A DNA stretch of 64,000 nt from an uncultured bacterium (GTDB lineage Bacteria; Cyanobacteriota; Vampirovibrionia; Gastranaerophilales; Gastranaerophilaceae), in assembly GCA_902792085.1 (NCBI GenBank), contig CADAYE010000007.1, forward strand, positions 62,001-126,000, written 5' to 3'. The translations under genes and the position numbers were made by a program. Positions 58,724 to 64,000 of this stretch are shown in pieces (positions within the stretch are counted from its first letter, which is position 1; the number at the start of each line of letters is the position of its first letter). Below the pieces are notes generated by a model that was not told where the DNA came from, did no database searches, and saw only the letters and a list, made by a program, of their open reading frames with translations.

Positions 58724-59551
58724 TTACAAATTCTGTAGAGCGTTCTTACTGCTTTCCATACTCTCTTTAAGCATTTTCTTAACTATATCGCCCTGAGTAT
58801 CAAGCATTTTGCAGACAGTTTCAATATTTCTTACTTTAGTTGATAGAATAACATCTGCATTAGTTGTAATATTACCCGTGATATTTTGGTATGCTGCCAA
58901 GGCTGCAGAAGTTGTACCCTGCATTAAGTTCCCTAAAACTGTCGTACCGGCCCCATAAACACCCAAATAAGGAGAAATAGCCGTTAATAACCCCCCAAAA
59001 CCTGAAATTGTACTTGCAACAGGCATGACAACATTAGACGAAATTCTGCCTAAGCCGCTGCTTGTACCGATACCATAAGCAGCAGCACTTGCAATATCCG
59101 CAACTCCAGCAACATTTGAAGCATAACCAGTCGCCGTTCCGCTTGTAGAAAATCCGTTACTGCCCCAACCATTTAATATACTTGATGCTCCGCCTGTTGC
59201 CAATCCGTAAACAGATGAAACAGATGCCGCACCTCCGGGGAAGCCGGAATAATTATAAAGCGAATCAACACCGTATGCTGTACCGGTATTGCCTTTTGAA
59301 TAATATGAAGTTCCCGGAACATTCATTGTTTCAGATCCGCCAAATACTGTGGCAAATGATGACGGCGCAAGTAAACTTGCCATGTTATAAATCAGATTTC
59401 CGCAAGACTCAAAACCTGAGCCTGTTCCGCTTCCTGATACGGTTAAATCTCTCAGCCTGTCATAAGTTTCCCACAAGACTGCCTTCGCATCTCCGCTTGC
59501 GCTGCTTAATCTGTTTGCAATAACCAATTCGCTATCATATCTGTACGACAT
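58724..59551 (-). CDS. Gly/Ser/Ala-rich protein of unknown function
   Basis: 275 residues. N-terminal helical part (RLSSASGDAKAVLWETYDRL), a long middle rich in Gly, Ser, Thr, Ala and Tyr without charge (GGASSILNGWGSNGFSTSGT; GIGTSSGLGRISSNV), and a helical end (SMESSKNALQNL). No signal peptide. It begins 27 bases after the 361-residue gene with AAGAGG before the ATG, so it is the second gene of a pair. The composition recalls secreted structural or surface proteins. Not recognised. Confidence 0.6.
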   Translation of the reverse strand: MSYRYDSELVIANRLSSASGDAKAVLWETYDRLRDLTVSGSGTGSGFESCGNLIYNMASLLAPSSFATVFGGSETMNVPGTSYYSKGNTGTAYGVDSLYNYSGFPGGAASVSSVYGLATGGASSILNGWGSNGFSTSGTATGYASNVAGVADIASAAAYGIGTSSGLGRISSNVVMPVASTISGFGGLLTAISPYLGVYGAGTTVLGNLMQGTTSAALAAYQNITGNITTNADVILSTKVRNIETVCKMLDTQGDIVKKMLKESMESSKNALQNL

Positions 59552-59578
59552 AAAAAACCTCTTATAATTTTAATTATA

Positions 59579-60664
59579 CTAACTTTCAAATGTTTTGAAT
59601 GTTCCTTCAATGTTTTTAGAGATAACCTTGTGTACGGCATCCATTTCTGTCTGAAGTGCATTCTGTTCTGTATCAAGTTGTTTCAGACGAAGTTCAAGCG
59701 TTCTGTCCTCTGTCTGAATTTGTTCTGTTCTTGCGTTTATTTCCTGAACTCTTTGTTCATAAATCTGCTTTTGATAATAATAATCATTCATTGCGTCATT
59801 ATATGCTGCATCATCAGTTTGAGTTGATGTTGTAAGGTTATAAACCGCACTTGATTTTTCCAGTTGAATAGTTTTAGCACGGCCACTTGAATCATAATCA
59901 ATAATTGCATATTTTGATAAGGTTTGTTTTACAAACTGATTTTGCGCATAGTATGAATGTAGTGCTTCGTCAGGATTTTGAATACAATATTCCAATGTAT
60001 CAACTGCACCATCAACCGCACTTCCGCCTGTTCCGTCAATGGCAAAGTTCATATTATTCTGACTGTCTTTCCATAGATGTATGTGCGAATATAAAGAAAC
60101 ATCTTTACTCGGGTCTTGTGCAGGATCAGGATTTATACGATTCCATTCCTTTGCTACTGTACTATCCGGCCAGTCTTCGGCGATTTTTTGCAATGCAACA
60201 ATATATGTTGCCCAATCATCGCTTTCCGGATCGCAATCACTCATACGGGTTAATTTTCTTGTGCCAACCATATAATATGTTTTTTCACCCTCCGGTGGTT
60301 CCCCGACATATTGAACCTGCGGTTTTGAGTTTGTATTTCTTATACCCTTATATTCAATGACATCTGCAGTATATGTTACATAGGAATTGTATGTAATACC
60401 GTCGTCTTCGTCATAATAATCGGCAGCCTGTATTTCTGTTATTGTTTTGGTACTGTCTCCGATATCAAAAGTATATTTTGTTTTTGTGAAATCAGTAGTA
60501 CTTGGTGGCACAGGAACATCCATCTGATATAATCTGTTCCAAAGTTCCGAACTTTGGTTAGACAATGCAGTCCTTGCCTGATTGATTTGCTGACCTTCGT
60601 ATTCAACATTTGTTTTTCTTGCCGCAAGTGAAATCCATCTTGCCTGAGATGCTGCCATGCCCAT
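59579..60664 (-). CDS. Unknown protein with conserved MGMAASQAR start and coiled-coil end
   Basis: 361 residues. Start MGMAASQARWISLAARKTN and the following QINQARTALSNQSSELWN are helical, somewhat like flagellar hook-associated or secreted structural proteins at the N-terminus. The middle is Tyr/Asp/Thr-rich; the end (EQRVQEINARTEQIQTEDRT, then RLKQLDTEQNALQTEMDAV) is a coiled coil finishing ISKNIEGTFKTF. Helical at both ends with a beta-type middle is the plan of axial export substrates, but no flagellar gene is here. I recall similar proteins only as hypothetical ones. First gene of a pair with 58724-59551. Confidence 0.6.
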   Translation of the reverse strand: MGMAASQARWISLAARKTNVEYEGQQINQARTALSNQSSELWNRLYQMDVPVPPSTTDFTKTKYTFDIGDSTKTITEIQAADYYDEDDGITYNSYVTYTADVIEYKGIRNTNSKPQVQYVGEPPEGEKTYYMVGTRKLTRMSDCDPESDDWATYIVALQKIAEDWPDSTVAKEWNRINPDPAQDPSKDVSLYSHIHLWKDSQNNMNFAIDGTGGSAVDGAVDTLEYCIQNPDEALHSYYAQNQFVKQTLSKYAIIDYDSSGRAKTIQLEKSSAVYNLTTSTQTDDAAYNDAMNDYYYQKQIYEQRVQEINARTEQIQTEDRTLELRLKQLDTEQNALQTEMDAVHKVISKNIEGTFKTFES

Positions 60665-60909
60665 ATTTACTACCTCTTTCTGATTTTTATCTTTCTTGCA
60701 AACTTTTTAATTATTTTTTTTCAAAAGTCAACAAGTCCTGTAATGATTATACGAAAATTATTTTGATTTATATATATGAACCTCTAAAAATCGACTGTTT
60801 GGAGGATTTTTTGCTTATTATTTCATCAAAATGGTTTTTTAATCTTTACATATTTAATATTTTTCTGATAATATATATTCGAAATTGAATTATTATTGAA
60901 AGGTTTACA

Positions 60910-62277
60910 ATGAAATTTTCATCGGCTTTTAAAGTAGGTTTACTTACCGTAATCGCATTATGTTTACTTGTTGGAACTGTTCTCAAGGTTAAGGGTAGAG
61001 CGTTCTCATCTGCTGACAGAATAGAAATTCAGTTTAAAGATGTAAACGGCTTAAGAGCAGGTGCCGGTGTTCAGATGATGGGTTTGAAGGTCGGACAGGT
61101 AGAAGAAATTACTCCTGTTGTAAAAGATGAAAACAGTTATGTAAAAGTCAGATTTGTTATAACAAATCCTGATGTTGATATTCCAAAGGCATCATCATTT
61201 TCTATCCAATCTTCAGGTATAATTGGTGAATTATTTTTAGAAATTACTCCGCCGAAAATAAAAACAATTTTTATTCCTATGACTAAAAAGGATTTGCTTT
61301 ATAAAAATGACAAAGTTCAGATGAAACTAAGCGGAAAGTATTATGATGTCGGTCTTATAAAGAGTGTAGAAGTAATACCGAGAGATTCCGTTCCTTATAA
61401 CTATAAAAATAATATTTCAACGGCCTATGCGTATAAAGTAGATTATTTTATAAACATGCCGGGGTTAGTATTGCCTGAATTTTTGCGAGGAAGCGCAGAA
61501 AAAGACAAAAATACCTACAAGTTAAGACTTGTTGCTTTTGACGGAACTCCTTTATTGTATCCGAAGCAAGAATCTCCATATACAATTCTTGAGCCTATGA
61601 GATTGTCCGATTTTATGGATTGGCAGTATAAAGCGGCTGAAACTCTGACAGAAACAAATAAAAAACTTAATGATATTTTGACAGACAAAGTGATTGATGA
61701 TTTAAAACTCACTATTGCAAATATGAATAAATTGAGCGCAAGATCAACTGAGACATTAGACAAAGTTGATAATCTGCTTGATTCTTCAAAAGAGGATATA
61801 AACAGATTGCTTGATATGACACAACAGGCAACAAATGATTTTTCAAAACTTTCGGCTAATATCAATAGCCTGATAGGTGACCCGAAATTTAAATCAACGG
61901 TTGTGTCTGCAGCAGATTCGGTAGGGAAATTATCTAAAAACTTAAACAAAATAATGGATGCTGCTGATGCGGAACAAACAGGTAAAAATATCAAAATTAT
62001 TACAAATAACCTTGCTCAAATCAGTGAGAGTGTCAATGCAATGACAAGTGACGGAAAACTCAAATCCGAACTTGCATCTGCAATTACGAATATAAACAGT
62101 GCAATGGCTCAGATGTCTATTGCTCTTGAAACGGTAAACAATGTTGACCCGAACAACAAACAGCAGGTTTCGGATTTGAAAATTATTGTTGACGATACCG
62201 TATGTATTACAGAGAACCTCAAGAAATTCTCCGAAAAATTGAATAAGAGATTCTTATTGTTCAGATTGTTATTCTAA
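60910..62277 (+). CDS. MCE/MlaD-family lipid-transport protein
   Basis: 455 residues: N-terminal membrane anchor (VGLLTVIALCLLVGTVLKV, residues 8-26), one MCE domain (EIQFKDVNGLRAGAGVQMMG at 38-57; IQSSGIIGELFLEITPP near 100), then a long helical tail (residues ~240-440) with repeated SxxTLxxVDxLLD-type heptads, as in PqiB/LetB-like or MCE tunnel proteins. Moves phospholipids between membranes, with an ABC transporter not seen here. Ends 4 bases before lpxK. GAAAGG precedes the ATG. Confidence 0.88.
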   Translation: MKFSSAFKVGLLTVIALCLLVGTVLKVKGRAFSSADRIEIQFKDVNGLRAGAGVQMMGLKVGQVEEITPVVKDENSYVKVRFVITNPDVDIPKASSFSIQSSGIIGELFLEITPPKIKTIFIPMTKKDLLYKNDKVQMKLSGKYYDVGLIKSVEVIPRDSVPYNYKNNISTAYAYKVDYFINMPGLVLPEFLRGSAEKDKNTYKLRLVAFDGTPLLYPKQESPYTILEPMRLSDFMDWQYKAAETLTETNKKLNDILTDKVIDDLKLTIANMNKLSARSTETLDKVDNLLDSSKEDINRLLDMTQQATNDFSKLSANINSLIGDPKFKSTVVSAADSVGKLSKNLNKIMDAADAEQTGKNIKIITNNLAQISESVNAMTSDGKLKSELASAITNINSAMAQMSIALETVNNVDPNNKQQVSDLKIIVDDTVCITENLKKFSEKLNKRFLLFRLLF

Positions 62278-62281
62278 AAAC

Positions 62282-63298
62282 ATGAATATAAAAACGAAAA
62301 TTACAAATTTACACTATACACGAAATCCAAAGGGAATGTTATTTGAAATACTGAAATTCTGCTCGTATTTTTACGGAATAGGCGCACATTTCAAAAACTT
62401 TATGTATGATAAAAAAATAATTCGCCCTAAAAAGGTTAATGCATTTGTAATTTCTGTCGGAAACATGACAACGGGAGGAGTGGGTAAAACTCCTGTAGTA
62501 TCGGAAATTGCAAAATATTTTATTTCAAAAAACAAAAAAGTTGCTATTATTTCAAGAGGTTATGGCGGAAAGTTAAATAACAAAAATATTAATATGATTT
62601 CTGATGGTAAAAATATTTTCTTTGATGCCATAGATAGCGGGGATGAACCTCTTTGGCTTGCACAAAATACCCCGGGATGTATGGTATTCACCTGCAGAAA
62701 TCGTTATTTGGCTTCAAAATTTGCGGTTGAAAAATACGGAGTGGAAATAATCATTCTTGATGATGGCTTTCAGCACAGAAAATTACACAGAGATTTAGAC
62801 CTTGTACTAATGGATAGCGTAAAAGGTTTCGGTAATGAAAATCTGCTTCCTGCAGGTCCTTTAAGAGAAGGACCAGAAGCGCTTGACCGTATTGATAAAC
62901 TTATTGTTGTCAGTAAGAGTATAAAGCATGAACTTGCTAACAAAATTGCAAAAATTATGAATAAAAGGCTGAAATTGCCGACACAGGTTTGTTATACTGA
63001 GCCTGACTATGTTTATAACATAAAAACAGGTCAAAGGTTAATGAACGGAATGGATGCAACTGCTATTTGTGCAATAGGTCAGCCTCAGCAATTTTATGAT
63101 TTCCTTACTGATTTCAATATTGTAAAAACACTTACATTTGACGATCATCATCAGTATAAACCTTCTGATATTATTGATATTACGGGTAATATTATTACTA
63201 CAGAAAAAGATGCGGTTAAACTCGAACGCTTTGATATGGATAATATTTATGCCCTCAAATTAAAAACAAATATTGATGTTGAGGAACTTTTAAAATAA
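62282..63298 (+). CDS. lpxK: Tetraacyldisaccharide 4'-kinase LpxK
   Basis: Phosphorylates the lipid A precursor at the inner membrane. 338 residues. Walker A-like NMTTGGVGKTPVVSEIA near residue 60, SRGYGGKL, the DSGDEPLWLA region near 120, and ILDDGFQHRKLHRDLDLVL near 160 (DDGFQH is the family mark), then PAGPLREGPEAL. Confirms lipid A synthesis and so a diderm. Overlaps the nth start by one base. Confidence 0.95.
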   Translation: MNIKTKITNLHYTRNPKGMLFEILKFCSYFYGIGAHFKNFMYDKKIIRPKKVNAFVISVGNMTTGGVGKTPVVSEIAKYFISKNKKVAIISRGYGGKLNNKNINMISDGKNIFFDAIDSGDEPLWLAQNTPGCMVFTCRNRYLASKFAVEKYGVEIIILDDGFQHRKLHRDLDLVLMDSVKGFGNENLLPAGPLREGPEALDRIDKLIVVSKSIKHELANKIAKIMNKRLKLPTQVCYTEPDYVYNIKTGQRLMNGMDATAICAIGQPQQFYDFLTDFNIVKTLTFDDHHQYKPSDIIDITGNIITTEKDAVKLERFDMDNIYALKLKTNIDVEELLK

Positions 63299-63927
63299 TG
63301 GTTGATATTGATAAAGTCGTTACAACTTTAGAAAAAGCAAAACAACCTCAAAGTGAGTTTGTAAAACTTATGGGTTCGTTCAAAGACCCATATCTTGTTT
63401 TAATATCTTGTATTTTAAGTCTGAGAACAAATGACAGGACAACTTACCCAGCGACTTTGCGAATGCTTGAACTTGCCAAAACTCCACAGAAAATGATGGG
63501 GGTTAAAGTTGAGGATTTGGAAAAAGCAATTTATCCTGTCGGATTCTATAAAAATAAGGCAAGACAGATAATAGAACTTTCAAAAATTCTTGTTGAAAAA
63601 TTTGGCGGAAAAGTTCCCTGTAATATAGATGAACTGTGCAAGTTCAGAGGGGTGGGCAGAAAAACGGCTAACCTTGTATTATCGGAAGGCTTTAATGAAC
63701 CTGCTATATGTGTTGATGTTCATGTTCACAGAATTTTTAATCGTCTTGGGTACTTAAAGACAAAGAACCCAGAAGAAACAGAATTTACGTTAAGAGAAAA
63801 ATTACCCAAAAAATATTGGATTCCCATTAATTCTTTACTTGTTACTCACGGGCAGAATGTCTGCAAACCGCTAAAACCCTTGTGTAATATGTGCCCGATT
63901 GAAAAATATTGCGATAAAGTATTATAA
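63298..63927 (+). CDS. nth: Endonuclease III (DNA glycosylase/AP lyase)
   Basis: Removes oxidised pyrimidines. 209 residues. Helix-hairpin-helix with catalytic Lys in ELCKFRGVGRKTANLVL near residue 118, catalytic Asp in ICVDVHVHRIFNRLG near 138, and the [4Fe-4S] cluster ligands CKPLKPLCNMCPIEKYC at the C-terminus (C-x6-C-x2-C-x5-C). Translationally coupled to lpxK. Confidence 0.96.
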   Translation: MVDIDKVVTTLEKAKQPQSEFVKLMGSFKDPYLVLISCILSLRTNDRTTYPATLRMLELAKTPQKMMGVKVEDLEKAIYPVGFYKNKARQIIELSKILVEKFGGKVPCNIDELCKFRGVGRKTANLVLSEGFNEPAICVDVHVHRIFNRLGYLKTKNPEETEFTLREKLPKKYWIPINSLLVTHGQNVCKPLKPLCNMCPIEKYCDKVL

Positions 63928-63960
63928 ATGTTATAATAACTCATAAATCGGAGGGTTATT

Positions 63961-64000
63961 ATGATTTCTTATATGATATGTGTTTGTCTTATAGTTTGGC
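63961..64000 (+). CDS. Start of a further gene (cut by window end)
   Basis: GGAGGG lies 6 bases before an ATG; the first 13 codons read MISYMICVCLIVW, hydrophobic, so a signal or membrane segment. Nothing more can be said. Confidence 0.5.
   Translation, partial: MISYMICVCLIVW

Noticed and set aside
1-64000. CRISPR array or cas genes
   Set aside because: No regularly spaced 20-40-bp repeats with unique spacers were seen; the repeats present are tandem, palindromic or dispersed.

Overview
The window reads as A+T-rich chromosomal DNA from a strictly or mainly anaerobic, diderm (LPS-type outer membrane) bacterium. Evidence for anaerobic or fermentative life: HydG (an [FeFe]-hydrogenase maturase), rubrerythrin and the redox repressor Rex. 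Evidence for a second membrane: LptA, LptC, LpxK, an MCE/MlaD protein and a 1498-residue AsmA-type protein. The gene set, the wealth of TPR proteins and the many short proteins with an N-terminal ..F(x)G.. patch most resemble gut Gastranaerophilales (the non-photosynthetic sister group of cyanobacteria, 'Melainabacteria'). That placement is an inference from memory of family content and was not tested by a search.

Layout. 0-9 kb: end of a ROK glucokinase, hydG, thrS with a structured leader, a DivIC/FtsL-like protein with a TPR partner, a secreted HExxH protein, a CtpA protease and tRNA-Cys. 9-10.5 kb: a 177-bp tandem duplication ending in tRNA-Val, then about 1 kb of palindromes and small transcription units, including two unlisted small ORFs and a convergent short RNA that together look like a type I toxin-antitoxin locus. 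10.5-22 kb: xerC/D, a large secreted TPR protein, engB, the def-fmt-aroH operon, a GNAT-like protein, an odd 697-residue protein with a degenerate P-loop and a UvrD-like tail, nadD-yqeK and cysK. 22.1-27.0 kb: an accessory island bounded by 27-bp near-identical sequences in inverted orientation. It holds an integrase fragment, a decayed type ISP restriction gene, an AlbA/Schlafen-type protein, a Fic protein with three 11-bp iterons in its promoter, and an IS1595-type transposase.

27-48 kb: a DXS-family enzyme, rex, a uridine-kinase-like protein, rubrerythrin, the AsmA-type giant, a DnaJ with half a zinc domain, an atypical RelA/SpoT-fold protein with a small downstream partner, asparaginase-folE2, a divergent Xre pair with its operator, an HExxH protein, a homocitrate/isopropylmalate-synthase-like enzyme and a TPR protein. 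48-64 kb: a Q/P-rich protein, a split CHR transporter, topA, dprA, an unlisted 49-residue ribbon-helix-helix gene with tandem operator repeats, a pseudogene interrupted by a dispersed palindromic repeat, lptC-lptA-TPR, a pair of unrecognised proteins, and mlaD-lpxK-nth.

Threads across the window: (1) an element GGCAA-N18-CTTTATATA with invariant spacing lies upstream of three unrelated genes (the RelA/SpoT-like protein, the Q/P-rich protein and a 43-residue ORF), which suggests a dedicated sigma factor or regulator; (2) several genes have a -10 box only 6-7 nt before ATG and no Shine-Dalgarno, so they look leaderless; (3) four unrelated proteins share a short N-terminal patch ending in FG, FNG or FVG that could be a sorting tag; (4) several families of short palindromic repeats fill intergenic space, and one copy has landed in a gene.
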